Shown here: positions 34,101 through 42,600 of the stretch, one piece after another
Numbering within the stretch: position 1 is the first letter of the stretch
Layout of the letters: each line of letters starts with the position of its first letter
Assembly (NCBI GenBank): GCA_013398955.1
Contig: VWPU01012146.1
Location: forward strand, 1-64,000
Direction: 5' to 3'
DNA from: Callaeas wilsoni
Lineage: Eukaryota; Chordata; Aves; Passeriformes; Callaeidae
Length of the DNA stretch: 64,000 nt
Notes under the pieces: model-generated
What the model saw: only the letters and a program-made list of their open reading frames with translations
Told to the model about the DNA's origin: nothing
Databases searched by the model: none
Translations under genes and position numbers: made by a program

Positions 34101-36437
34101 TTTTGGCATCATGGTGAAAGTGATCTGAAATCTCTTTTTGAACTCCTATAAAATGGCCTAATTCCTATTGAAGCTGATTTAAATATTGTAAGACTAATAA
34201 ATTAGTCATGCAATAAATACAGTTATTTAATGTATCCTAAACTTGGTTTAAATACCTTTATTTGTCTTCCTCTTAAAAATCATAAAATAAAGGGATGAAT
34301 GCAAAGCTAATCTTTTTCTTCACTCCTTCTCAGATCTCCAGTATCTGCCGGGCAGCAGTGCACGCTGGTGTGGTCCGCAACCAGGGCGGTTATGTTGATG
34401 TCATGCCGGTAGACAAAAGAAAGGTCTATGTTGCTTCCTTTCAAAATGGAATATATTCAGAAAGGTACAGAGCCCACTTGCAAAGATTACACTTTACTCT
34501 TGACCTCGACAAGGTTCACGGTCTTGCATTGTGTCTGTTTGTAGCTGGGGCAGTGCTAGAAGCCGAACAAACAGGCCACAAGGGGTGATTTACAGAGCTT
34601 GTGTAACAGCTGTGGTGACTTCGGAGAAGCTGTGGTAGTGGAGCTGCCTGCCTCCTCTAAGCTCATAAAACATTGCCCTGAAAAGCTGCTTATGAAATAA
34701 GCCTCTTGTTTGCTTTGCTGGTTCTGTTGCAACTAACACAATATTTGATAAGAAAATTGCTTTTACTTCCTTAGGGATTTTTAAAAAATTAACATTAATG
34801 ATGCAGGTTCATTGGTTCCTGTTGAACTGTTCATTAGTGATTAACATGGGTATCGAACCAGTGATCCTCCATAATACTTAATACTCACAAACATTAAAAT
34901 TCACAATAATTGAAACATATTTTTGATGCATTTTTTAAAAATAATTTATTGTTAACAGTGTTTTTCTGAAAGACATGGAGATACTGTGAAAGTTCATTTG
35001 TTATACTGAATGTATTTGTGCATTGTATGATGATAACACATGGCTATGTGTTGCAGATTAAATTTAATCCCTGAAAGGGTTCTCCAGGTTCTGAAGGAAG
35101 AAAGAGAAATTACTTTAAAAATATTGTACCACTCTTTTTGTCCTGGAAAGCTAAGAATGTTTCTTAGACAAAAAATGATTGTTAGCTAACCAGATCATAG
35201 TCTTTCTGAGAAATTTGAGTGAGAAAAAACTTCAAAAAGTTTTTGTAGAAAACTCAGAAGCAGGAAAATATTGAGTATTTTTGTCTTGCTTTTAATTGTG
35301 GGTAGGGGAATGTCTTCTCTCTTTCTCTCAGACCTTTCAACAAATCTGGAAGTTTGTAAAATACAGATTTTCTTTGCTCAATGGATGACTTATTTTACAT
35401 ATTTTTTGACTCTTCTCTGTGATCATCCAACTCCCTTAGAGTGCTTCCTTACTGACACTTTTGCTCTCAATATAAATCTTCTCGAGTAGAGAGGCAGACA
35501 GGAAAAATGTTGCAAATTTGATCATTATTTATACTTTATATCTAATATATGTATGATATACTGTCTATTAATATAAATTTTAAAATATGTTTAAATACAC
35601 ATATATTTACATATGAATCATCTTGGTAAAGTTTGAGAGGTCAGCAGTTTGGAAAGAGTTCCATGCAAGTTTTCTGTGAAGCAGAAAGTGATGAATTCTA
35701 ATGCCATTGCAGCCAACCTGTTCCATCGTGCCTTTCCTTGCTTTCACCTCCATTTCCCCTTCCTTCCCATATAATCTTCAAACAGGGTTTGCTAAAGAAA
35801 AAACAATGGGCCATTAAATAGGATGTGCTGGTCTCACTTTCAAGGCAAAAATACTTACTCTATCAACATTTCATTGGAATTGAGTACTTTTGTTTCTTTT
35901 CTTTTGATGCCAGATATTTATCCATTCAGAAGGCATTCTCTTTGGTTTTGTTAGACATTATGTCTCTGTAGAAATCTATTCTTCATCATGTAAGCAACTG
36001 AAAAACAAGTGGTCTCCTGGGTCTGCAAGTTCTCTCCAAATACAGTTGCTAGAATAGTAAGCATAAGATGTATGTTTTCTCTATTTCCAAAACACGTTTT
36101 GTATTTTGCTTCAATTCCTTAAACCAGAATCCCTCATCAAAAGGAATTACTTGAATTTTTTTTATGTTGCGATTTGTTCCAATTAAGCTGTTTGGAGAAA
36201 AAAAAAATCTGAAATTTATGTAGTTTTTATTTGTAGCAGTTTTAAAGAAATCCTAGATAGCTAAATTTATGAGTTGTCACAAGAAGTGCTGCAGGATACT
36301 AGAATTAACAATTAAAAATTTAAAAAAGTTGTTATTGGCGTGTTGCGGTTTTAAAAGTAACATAAAAAATGTTTTTATGTTTCAGTTTACAGAATCCTCC
36401 AGGAAGCAAGGCTTTCAGAGTATTTGCTGTTGTTTGA
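904..36437 (+). CDS. CRISPLD1: CRISPLD1: secreted CAP/SCP protein with two LCCL domains (14 coding exons)
   Basis: Joined coding segments: 904-1161, 19366-19484, 19618-19750, 21213-21328, 22237-22337, 23445-23624, 23717-23777, 23903-23969, 24585-24715, 27593-27636, 27725-27797, 29927-30002, 34334-34464, 36386-36437. All introns are GT-AG and the frame is continuous for 513 codons (the human protein is about 500). Residues 1-23 form a signal peptide (hydrophobic [12 protein letters not shown], likely cleaved before M24), followed by the N-glycosylation sequon N28-A-T and a basic RGKR at 52-55. The CAP domain covers about 62-212: H107, E140, H167 in HYTQVVW (CAP signature 1) and VCNYSPKGN at 203-211 (signature 2). 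An acidic/polar linker lies around 243-302. LCCL domain 1 is about 303-389 and LCCL domain 2 about 404-497, both Cys-containing with the C-(R/K)-A-A-(I/V)-H motif. The C terminus is FRVFAVV. The family is extracellular; human CRISPLD proteins are linked to craniofacial development, but the molecular activity is poorly defined. The in-frame TTG at 889 is not a credible start; ATG 904 matches the family's N terminus. Confidence 0.97.
2127..2192 (-). mobile_element. CR1 LINE 3' tail fragment
   Basis: AGAATCATACGATGG, then GGTTTGGGTTGGAGGGGACC and CTAGTCCACCCTGCA, is the reverse complement of the conserved CR1 3' end, so the element points left. Only the tail is present. A further weak match (CACAGAATCACAGGATA) lies near 2262. 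Confidence 0.75.
6229..6490. other. GC-rich patch inside intron 2, unidentified
   Basis: Composition changes abruptly from AT-rich to GC-rich (GCCCCCCGGGCCCCTGCCACC, then CTGCTG/GCAGCTG-rich sequence). Short open frames exist on the plus strand, but none resembles a protein I know, and no splice context ties it to CRISPLD1. It may be an old repeat or a conserved noncoding element. Confidence 0.35.
10706..10774. repeat. (TG)n/(TA)n compound microsatellite
   Basis: TGTGTGTGTATGTATATATA followed by interrupted TA/TAAA runs. Simple-sequence repeat, no coding content. Confidence 0.9.
13550..13576. repeat. Perfect 13-bp inverted repeat, 1-nt spacer
   Basis: CTGAATTAAGCTT at 13550-13562 is followed after a single A by its exact reverse complement AAGCTTAATTCAG at 13564-13576. 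Confidence 0.95.
13721..13751. repeat. Perfect 14-bp inverted repeat, 3-nt spacer
   Basis: TTTAAAATGCCAAG at 13721-13734, spacer TAT, then the exact reverse complement CTTGGCATTTTAAA at 13738-13751. Too short to be a typical miRNA precursor. Confidence 0.95.
14552..16110 (-). mobile_element. Long CR1 LINE fragment with decayed reverse transcriptase ORF
   Basis: On the plus strand it begins with the CR1 tail complement (GATCACACAACTGGTAAGG, then TCTGGTCCAACCTCTG) and continues about 1.5 kb leftward into the element's ORF2. Minus-strand reading gives reverse-transcriptase pieces: SGVPQG...GPILF near 15.05-15.1 kb, a [11 protein letters not shown] motif near 15.25 kb and an upstream segment around 15.45-15.72 kb. 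These lie in separate frames broken by stops, so the copy is dead. The 5' end is uncertain; CR1-like sequence may reach about 16.17 kb. It sits antisense within CRISPLD1 intron 2. Confidence 0.85.
19366..19484 (+). CDS. CRISPLD1: CRISPLD1 coding exon 2 (residues 87-126)
   Basis: The acceptor is TTTCAG and the donor AAG|GTAGTT; the exon is 119 bp and ends in phase 2. It carries CLWEHGP with the first CAP histidine (H107), and SIGQNLG, where Q118 occupies the position that is Glu in canonical CAP tetrads. Confidence 0.97.
19618..19750 (+). CDS. CRISPLD1: CRISPLD1 coding exon 3 (residues 126-170)
   Basis: The acceptor is TTCCTAG and the donor CAG|GTATGT. The exon contains WYDEV (E140 of the CAP tetrad), a Cys-rich stretch with C152, C156, C160 and C165, and H167 of HYTQ. 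It is preceded by a 133-bp intron. Confidence 0.97.
19751..21212 (+). other. CRISPLD1: CRISPLD1 intron 4
   Basis: 1,462 bp of AT-rich sequence; no repeat or RNA gene recognised. Confidence 0.9.
21213..21328 (+). CDS. CRISPLD1: CRISPLD1 coding exon 4 (residues 171-209)
   Basis: The acceptor is CCATAG and the donor AA|GTAAGT. The exon continues CAP signature 1 (VVWATS) and contains most of signature 2 ([10 protein letters not shown]). Confidence 0.97.
21329..22236 (+). other. CRISPLD1: CRISPLD1 intron 5
   Basis: 908-bp intron, about a third of which is a CR1 fragment (21811-22092). The acceptor lies within a T-rich tract at 22205-22236. Confidence 0.9.
21811..22092 (-). mobile_element. CR1 LINE 3' fragment
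   Basis: Starts AGAATCATAGAATC and continues with diverged CR1 tail sequence: GACTCCACCACTTCACTGGG, CAGCCTGTCCCAGTGCTTGG, then TCCTGTTATCCTATTGCTTG. About 280 bp, noncoding 3' region only, antisense in CRISPLD1 intron 5. Confidence 0.9.
22237..22337 (+). CDS. CRISPLD1: CRISPLD1 coding exon 5 (residues 209-243)
   Basis: The acceptor is TGTAAAG after a long pyrimidine tract; the donor is AGAG|GTACGT. It encodes the Cys-rich end of the CAP region ([26 protein letters not shown]). Confidence 0.96.
22338..23444 (+). other. CRISPLD1: CRISPLD1 intron 6
   Basis: 1,107 bp AT-rich intron. Nothing identifiable apart from a short AAGCTTAAGCTT palindrome near 23065. Confidence 0.9.
23445..23624 (+). CDS. 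CRISPLD1: CRISPLD1 coding exon 6: variable linker (residues 243-303)
   Basis: A 180-bp exon (phase 1 to phase 1) between acceptor GAAGCAG and donor T|GTAAGG. It encodes a low-complexity acidic/polar linker joining CAP and LCCL1: EEETNEIER is shared with the human protein as I recall it, and a Pro/Ser/Thr-rich insert follows. This exon accounts for most of the length difference from human CRISPLD1. Confidence 0.93.
23717..23777 (+). CDS. CRISPLD1: CRISPLD1 coding exon 7: LCCL1 part a
   Basis: A 61-bp exon flanked by introns of 92 and 125 bp. It encodes residues 303-323, beginning [14 protein letters not shown], the start of the first LCCL domain. Donor AG|GTATGG, phase 2. Confidence 0.96.
23903..23969 (+). 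CDS. CRISPLD1: CRISPLD1 coding exon 8: LCCL1 part b
   Basis: A 67-bp exon encoding residues 323-345 ([20 protein letters not shown]), the Cys-containing core of LCCL1 with the V-I-G-S/T motif. It ends in phase 0. Confidence 0.96.
23970..24584 (+). other. CRISPLD1: CRISPLD1 intron 9
   Basis: 615 bp AT-rich intron with no recognised element. Confidence 0.9.
24585..24715 (+). CDS. CRISPLD1: CRISPLD1 coding exon 9: LCCL1 part c
   Basis: A 131-bp exon encoding residues 346-389, with [18 protein letters not shown] and the closing [11 protein letters not shown] strand. Same length and same phases (0 to 2) as the exon at 34334-34464 in LCCL2. Confidence 0.97.
24716..27592 (+). other. CRISPLD1: CRISPLD1 intron 10
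   Basis: 2,877-bp intron. It contains a long AT-only stretch near 25.44-25.56 kb; nothing else is identified. Confidence 0.9.
25441..25560. repeat. AT-rich low-complexity tract
   Basis: Runs of ATATAT, TTAATATATT and TAATTATA with almost no G or C, within CRISPLD1 intron 10. Confidence 0.8.
27593..27636 (+). CDS. CRISPLD1: CRISPLD1 coding exon 10: inter-LCCL linker
   Basis: A 44-bp microexon-sized segment between TTCTTCTTCAG and G|GTTAGT, encoding residues 389-404 ([14 protein letters not shown]), the linker between the two LCCL domains. Followed by an 88-bp intron. Confidence 0.95.
27725..27797 (+). CDS. CRISPLD1: CRISPLD1 coding exon 11: LCCL2 part a
   Basis: A 73-bp exon encoding residues 404-428 ([16 protein letters not shown]...), the start of the second LCCL domain. 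Donor AG|GTAAAA, phase 2, matching the first part of LCCL1. Confidence 0.96.
27798..29926 (+). other. CRISPLD1: CRISPLD1 intron 12
   Basis: 2,129-bp intron separating the first two LCCL2 exons. No repeat family recognised. Confidence 0.9.
29927..30002 (+). CDS. CRISPLD1: CRISPLD1 coding exon 12: LCCL2 part b
   Basis: A 76-bp exon encoding residues 428-453 ([20 protein letters not shown]...), phase 2 to 0, the counterpart of the exon at 23903-23969. Confidence 0.97.
30003..34333 (+). other. CRISPLD1: CRISPLD1 intron 13
   Basis: 4,331-bp AT-rich intron. A plus-strand open frame of about 100 codons at 32449-32760 has no recognisable domain and is probably chance. No mobile element identified. 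Confidence 0.85.
34334..34464 (+). CDS. CRISPLD1: CRISPLD1 coding exon 13: LCCL2 part c
   Basis: A 131-bp exon encoding residues 454-497 ([19 protein letters not shown] ... FQNGIYSES), phase 0 to 2. Donor AG|GTACAG. Confidence 0.97.
34465..36385 (+). other. CRISPLD1: CRISPLD1 intron 14
   Basis: 1,921-bp last intron, with an AT-rich tract near 35.52-35.62 kb. No element recognised. Confidence 0.9.
36386..36437 (+). CDS. CRISPLD1: CRISPLD1 last coding exon and stop codon
   Basis: Acceptor TATGTTTCAG. Encodes residues 497-513 ([16 protein letters not shown]) followed by TGA at 36435-36437. The C terminus is nearly identical to the human one as I recall it. Confidence 0.96.
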
Positions 36438-37872
36438 ATCTAGCAAGTGAAAAAAACCAGGCAAGTGAAACCAGAGCACTTGGAAAAGATTAATACAGGC
36501 TATTTCTTGTAATTCCTAAAATTTGTATAAAGCTGTAACATTATTGTACAGAAGATGTATACTGCTTTCCACCAAAAAGTTTAAATTACATATAAATCTT
36601 AATGAAAAAATCTGTAAAAATAAACATGGGAGAAAAATTAATTTGAAAATCTATAATGGTATATAACAATACTTTGAATCCTGTGTTAAATATTGCTATA
36701 TTTTCTTAGCAGTTACTCCAGTTAATTCAGAGCTCATAAATGTTCTTTGTTTTCTTCATCTGAATATATTATTATATGGTGCTTTATATATGCCACTAAC
36801 AGTAGCCTTAAAACTATACCAGAGGGACGCCTGAGTTTTTATTTTCAATGTACATAAAAGAAGTCATCCCAATATTTTGATGTCATGCCTTAAAGTAAAA
36901 TAAAAACATATATAACTTTTTGATGATTTAAAGTAGCATTAGCCATGCAAGCATAAATGAAGAGCTAGATTGTTCTCAATTTCACACCAATCATAACAAG
37001 TACAAATACCTATTTTGAAATAAAATGGGAAATATAAAATATAGGAAGAAGCCCCGGGTCATGTTAGTATGTTTTCCTCTAAAAAATATTTTTAAGAGAC
37101 TGGGCCATTCATGTCTATTATTTTTTAAATAGATTAATAAAATATTTATTGGTTTCTTCTAAACTCTTTAGTTCAATAATCATAATTCATTATGGCCCAG
37201 TCCTTCATAGATATTCCACTGTGTGGGTGTGTGAGAGACAGACATACATAACCTTGAAGGATCTCAGAAAATTTTTGCGTTGAGAAGTGCATTAACATGA
37301 AATTAAGGAATAAGCTTGGAGTTCTGCACAATCACATGCTTTATTTTTGCCAATTTGTGATTCCATCAGTTTACCTAAATTTGGGTTCAGAAAAAATGTA
37401 GAATTTTACACATACAAAAAATTTTCAAGCTTATAGCCTTGAGCTGTACGTTATCAATATACTACACATTAATATGGTGGTAAATGTTAAAAAAAACCAA
37501 AGAAAATGGTAACAAAGGCTAACCTTGCTCCTTGTGACCTGGCAAATACTCCTGCAGGCCAGGAAGTATAGTGGTACGAAGCCCAGTGACAATTATGTCA
37601 TTTTTTGCTTCACAATTTTAAAGAATTCATTTATGGTGAACAGCTTGGTGCATTAATTTTACCATATTATGGTATATGAAGAACACGTAGTGGTGATACT
37701 ATGTTTCTTTCTATGAAAAGTGTATTGGTGCTTTAAGACTGAAAAGCTGTTAAACTTTATTTTTGGTATATTTTGTTTCTGTTGTTGAATTTATTTCACT
37801 CCAACTTGTAAACTTATTCATATTCTTCATATTTCAGAATACTATATTCTGCTTTCTCTTTTGCTACATGTA

Positions 37873-37880
37873 CTACCTCA
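37873..37880 (+). promoter_or_regulatory. let-7/miR-98 8-mer seed match in 3' UTR
   Basis: CTACCTCA is the full 8-mer complement of the let-7 seed. It lies about 45 bases before the distal AATAAA, close to the end of the inferred 3' UTR, a favourable position for miRNA sites. A chance match is possible. Confidence 0.45.
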
Positions 37881-37921
37881 TGTAGTTAGGCAAGCTCTGT
37901 TAGTTTTTTTAATCTGTTTTG

Positions 37922-37927
37922 AATAAA
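37922..37927 (+). terminator. CRISPLD1: Candidate distal poly(A) signal of CRISPLD1
   Basis: AATAAA followed by a T-rich element at about 37961-37971. Best candidate for the distal cleavage site. Confidence 0.55.
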
Positions 37928-37945
37928 ATTAATTTACATTGTAAG

Positions 37946-38462
37946 AATACCTTTCACAGCTTTTTTTTTTGTCCTGATTCAAGAGAAAGAAATTAACACC
38001 CACCCAAAATATACTTTTTTTGCTGTTGTTTTTCTGACCTAAACATTGCGAGCAGCCATAGTCTGGAGTTCTAAAACTCTCAAGGCAGTTTAGACCTAAA
38101 ACTTCCACTAATTGCATCAGAAGTCTTATGGATAAACCTCATATTTTCCAGTTTTGACCAGGATCAAATCGATGAGGGAGACAAAGAGTCTTTTATGAAT
38201 AACCCTATTTTTTTCTGCAAGAGGTGGCCATTGAAAGAAGCTTTTATATCGATTTTGCAATACTGGCGTTAACCATTTTTCAGGATTGAAGCCAAAGTGC
38301 AAGTAGACTTTGACTGTGATGAATCTCCAAGTCAGTCGAAGGCTTGAGATAGACTTGCACCACCTTTTCTTAAAAGCATCATAGTAGTAACACAGGAAGG
38401 TCTTGGGAATACCTGCAGTTGGGATTATCAGAACGTAGAATGCATTAAAGCCACCCCTGAAA
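37946..38462. other. Intergenic sequence just past CRISPLD1
   Basis: About 500 bp of mixed sequence with no recognised gene or repeat. The transcript could extend here if a later poly(A) site is used. Confidence 0.6.
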
Positions 38463-39013
38463 TTAAGGACACACAGATCTACCGAGGGAGGCTTTCAAAA
38501 CAAAACATTTTGATTGCAAGAATAGTGTCCCTTTCCAAACAGGCAGGATGCGTCTTTGCAGCCTGGCCCTGCCACCCAGCAGCTCTCCATGTCCCCTGCC
38601 TGGCCTGTGATCCCCAGCAGTCTCCTCGGAGCCCCTGGTAAGCCTGTGGGGTGCTGTGGAGCGTGGGCGCGAGCCTGGTGCGTGCAGCAGGCAGCAAAGC
38701 GCATCCCTTCCTGTGGGCAGCACGGGGAGGAAAGAGCAAGGCAGTCACACCTTCAGTCGTAAACACAACTTCTTACTCTGGGCAGGTGGGTGAATGGAGT
38801 CCTGCATGGAAACACAATTGCCACTCCAAATTTCTGCCTTTTTATATTAATACGCCGGCACGCTGGCCGGGCTGAGATGGCAGCAGCTTGTCCAGGCGTG
38901 TCCAACACAAAGGGAGAACACCCTGTGGCACCTCGGCGCCTCGCTTGCCAGCCTCCCAGCCCGTGCTGTGGAGGGCACGTAGCCCAGTGCGCCTGGGGCT
39001 TGTGGATAGCCCA
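38463..39013. other. GC-rich block of unknown origin, adjoining a retroviral LTR
   Basis: Sharp rise in GC and CpG content (GTGGGCGCGAGCC, ACGCCGGCACGCTGGCCGGG, GGCACCTCGGCGCC) within AT-rich flanks. Overlapping open frames up to about 100 codons occur on both strands, as expected from GC-rich DNA, and none is recognisable. It directly abuts the 3' end of the minus-strand LTR at 39014. It could be unrelated repeat DNA, an older insertion or a small CpG island. Confidence 0.45.
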
Positions 39014-39393
39014 TGTGTGACCAGAAACAAATGAGCAGAGGTGGCTCCTTGGCCGGTATTCCAAGGGTTTATTGCAGAAACTCCCTCGAAGCGGACCAGA
39101 AACAAAGAGGACAAGATAGGAGACTGTATGGGCTTAAAAGGGATACAGGGAAGGGGGGGGGGATGACATAGCAGGGACCTATAGGAAGAAGGGAAGGGCG
39201 GGACAGATCTGGTTACCTTTCCTTAGGAGATACAAGGGGTGTCTGTCCACTGTCAATCAGACAGACCGAGCCTACATCAGGTCACAGGTATTCAATGGGA
39301 GAAGCCATCCTCACAGCGAGGGGTTTTACTCTTTGGAACCAGCCCACCAAACCTCTTTTTCTGGTTATTCTTTTGTTTGATTCATTCACCACA
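39014..39393 (-). mobile_element. Endogenous retrovirus 3' LTR
   Basis: On the minus strand the element opens TGTGGTGA and closes GGTCACACA, imperfect terminal inverted repeats of retroviral type. Inside, in order, are a TTTTAAGCC TATA-like box (complement at about 39132-39140) and an AATAAA (complement TTTATT at 39068-39073), then a short U5. Directly upstream on that strand is a polypurine tract (39394-39420), which marks it as a 3' LTR. Length 380 bp. The family is not identified, and no target-site duplication was found. Confidence 0.75.
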
Positions 39394-39620
39394 ACCCCTT
39401 TTTCCTTCCTTTTTTTTCTGATGCCTTTTTTTTTTTGTCTGTGTATCTTTGCTTTCTCTTTTCTGTCACCTGTAAAGTCCACTCTACATTTCCTGGAAGT
39501 TCCTGTGTAATGGGGCAGGGGTGGACCCTTGGGGCCATAACAATAAAATTTCTGCTTGGTAGGAGGAGGAAGAGAGATACCTGCAACATTCCATGTGTGA
39601 ATAATTGCTGTGAACAGCTC
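39394..39620 (-). mobile_element. Polypurine tract and short internal remnant of the same retrovirus
   Basis: The minus strand reads AAGGAAGGAAAAAGGGGT immediately before the LTR, a classic plus-strand primer tract, with further purine-rich sequence back to about 39480. A short broken open frame (about 39386-39589, minus) precedes it; I cannot assign it to a retroviral protein. The internal region ends or becomes unrecognisable near 39.6 kb, so gag, pol and most of env are absent. Confidence 0.55.
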
Positions 39621-42600
39621 TACTAATCAACAGAGTAACAAGAAGAAAGTTACTCACCACCCTTTCTCCTCATATATTCTGTTGCCCAAAGTTTTGGAGT
39701 TCTGTTGCTTGCCCACATGAAATGACTGTCCTGTTCTGATCTAAATATTCCAGCTAACACTGACATTTTGAGAAATTTTCTTCTCTATTTACTGTAAGTA
39801 ATAAGTCAATGAGTAGACATATCCAGAAAGTTGTAGAGTGGGAGCTACATTTTGGTATTTCTTTCTGCAGCAGTAGCCGTTGTAGGCCAGATGCTCACAA
39901 CTAGTTCACACAAAGCCCAAAAGAATAAGAGTATTGGAAAACTTGGAAAACTTGCCTAATGAGAAAAAACACACAAAAAAGTCAATTTTTAATTTCTGAT
40001 AAGTGTTTGGTTAACTGAGCAGTTTAAAAATTGTGTTCTGAACTTGAAATTTAAAAAATGGATAATCAGTAAGAGAGTAAAGCTTAATTAATGCTATTTG
40101 TAATATTTAGCTTTCTTCTCAAGGAAGACCTAGAAGCAGCCAACAAGAATTATTACAACTTAGACATAACAAAAATATATTACTTCATTGATACTGTAAT
40201 GTATTAACACACTAATAATGTTCTAATATTTTTCATAATTTTTGAAAGGGCTAAAATTCCAAGAAATGTAAGCGTGCTAAATACAGTAGGCCCTTAAAAG
40301 CTTATATGAAGCAGCAAAGGGTGCATATGAACCTTTTCCCACAATCTTGTGGTGTTTCCCATTAAGACTTGCTTCATGAGGAATCTTTTCCAAAGAAGTG
40401 TGTAGGAATTATTTGGAGAGGACTCAAGCATTTGTCAAGCCTAGGTCATTTGCCTGGTGAGCTGTTCAGTAAGGACCAGTTGATGCATTGCTCTGCTGTG
40501 CTGCATCCTGTCCAGCCAAAGTAGCTGATTTCATAACTAAAGTGCTGGACCCAAACAGATGATTCTTTTAACAGTCACTCACCATTTTGAGAGCTATGGG
40601 AGGATGCTTTGGCTCTAGGCAACTTGGGACATATAGTACTACATGGACAGAAACAAAGGAAACTTCAAAAAACATTTCCTAAAATGTGGATGCTAAGGAA
40701 TTTTTATTAAAGGATTCACAGACTTCCTTGTGCCTTGATTTCTGCATAGAGGACAGTCTGATCTAAAAATTTTATGTAGAGTGATTTTGAAACCAAGCCT
40801 GAAACACTGATTGGGATAATCTGTGTGTAAGTTTACAGTTTTTTAACTGAAGAAATAGATTCAAGTTTCATGTAAATGTCAAGAGTGTCAGCTGTCTATG
40901 GATTCTCAGTGGATTTCAAAGAGGAAAATAACATCAGCTTTTTTTGCATGTATTGATACGTATGTTCAGGAAAATGCATGACACTTTACTTCATATAGCA
41001 GAGATGTAACCAAGTTATTCACATTAACAGTGTCTTCTGTGTGGCAGTTGCTTTTGAAGTATGTTTTGAATTTGGCTTGAAATCCAGATAACCCAGATTC
41101 CTGTGAATACACAAGGGAGGGTTTATTTCTTGCAATTTCTGTAGTCATACAAAGGGCAAGATTTAGAAACATAAATATTTGGAAGTTAAAAAGATTATTC
41201 ATACAGTGCAATATTCTGTTCAGAAATGTATATAAATACTGTATGAAATACTGTACTGTCACACTTCTATAGCTTAAGGGTTTTTATAGCATGTGTGGAA
41301 CTCTAGGGAATTATACAAGGAGTGAAAAGCCCGAAGATTTTTGTTTCCTTCAGTGTATAATATGCATCTTAGAGAGCCTTACATATACAAATGACAGCAT
41401 ACTTTAACACTCAGAAAATTGCATATGCTTTTATAAAAACATTCATTGTGAATATGGGAAAAGAAGCCATGCTGTCAGTCTTAGCTTTAGCCTATCTTTG
41501 CTGTCAGAAATAAATGATGGAAATAGAATTTTATATATGGTCATTATTTATATTATTGATATTATTGTTAGTGAAGCAGAAGTCCTTGACATGACAAGTG
41601 AAAATACAATAAAATGTGGTTCCTGCTCCATGTTAGCATAGGATGATAATGTGATACCTGAAATTTGCCATCAGCTGTTCAATGATCTGTGCTGTCTTGT
41701 TCATCTTAGCCTGTTTGCTAGGAGACAGATGCCTGCATCATTAAACCATCATAGCATTTTGTAAAAAGTGCTAATAATGAATGTTAAATATTCAGAAGCT
41801 AGCAAAGCCCCCCAGTCAGACCAGCTGGGTATGATAAGGCACAGCAAAATACAAGAAACCGAAAGAGGAAAGTCAAGAAGATGCAACTGAAATGGCCAGC
41901 CATGATGCTCCTATGTGTTGCTATCTGCACTGATTCCTGCAATAATCACCCCGGTTATTCAATTCAGTATCTTCCCCCAGTATCTGCTCTATCCAATATT
42001 GGTTTTGTCTTTGCTAACAATGGGGTTAGTGTCTGAGGGCTGGCAGCAAAGCTGTTGGTTAAAAACTGGGATATGCTGGCCAAACAACACTATGTCTTAG
42101 TAGGCATACAAAAGACTTCAGTTGCCAGTATCAGTAACTCTTGGGCTTTTAAATCTCCAAATTTAATTTAAAGCATAAGCATTTATAACAATATTAGCAA
42201 TAATCTTGAAATCTATTTACTATAAAGCCTGGTTATGCAGTTTAAAAAACTTTATTTAATGTGTTTGCAGTTATTTCTGAATGAATGATTTTCTATGACA
42301 ATATCCATATTAAAAGTATGATCTTAGAATAAATACAAGAATTTGCATTTAAATTTACTCACATATCTGCAAGCTGAGAAACTCATAAGACTTTGTAGTA
42401 ATACTAATTATTTTTAGGATCCTCAAGAAATTAAAAGTGCTAGGAGGTAATAAGGCTTCCAAACAACCTACACAACTTGAAAAACAAGTACTTCAGTGGC
42501 TTAATTATTCACTTAAGCTTGTTTATATGCAATGTAAATAGCAAGCTGGCTCTGACTTCTTATAAATTGCTGCTACTGTACATCCCGAAGATAAATTGGA

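Larger units (their letters stand above)
36438..37945 (+). other. CRISPLD1: CRISPLD1 3' UTR (end inferred)
   Basis: AU-rich sequence following the stop codon, with AATAAA hexamers at 36619-36624, 36899-36904, 37019-37024, 37136-37141 and 37922-37927. The last is followed about 35 bases later by an uninterrupted T run, the usual layout of a poly(A) site, so the distal end is placed near 37,945. Shorter isoforms using the earlier signals are likely. The extent is inferred from signals only. Confidence 0.6.

Noticed and set aside
38463..39114. Overlapping open frames of 70-100 codons on both strands
   Set aside because: GC-rich DNA has few stops; overlapping frames on both strands with no domain are not evidence for a gene.
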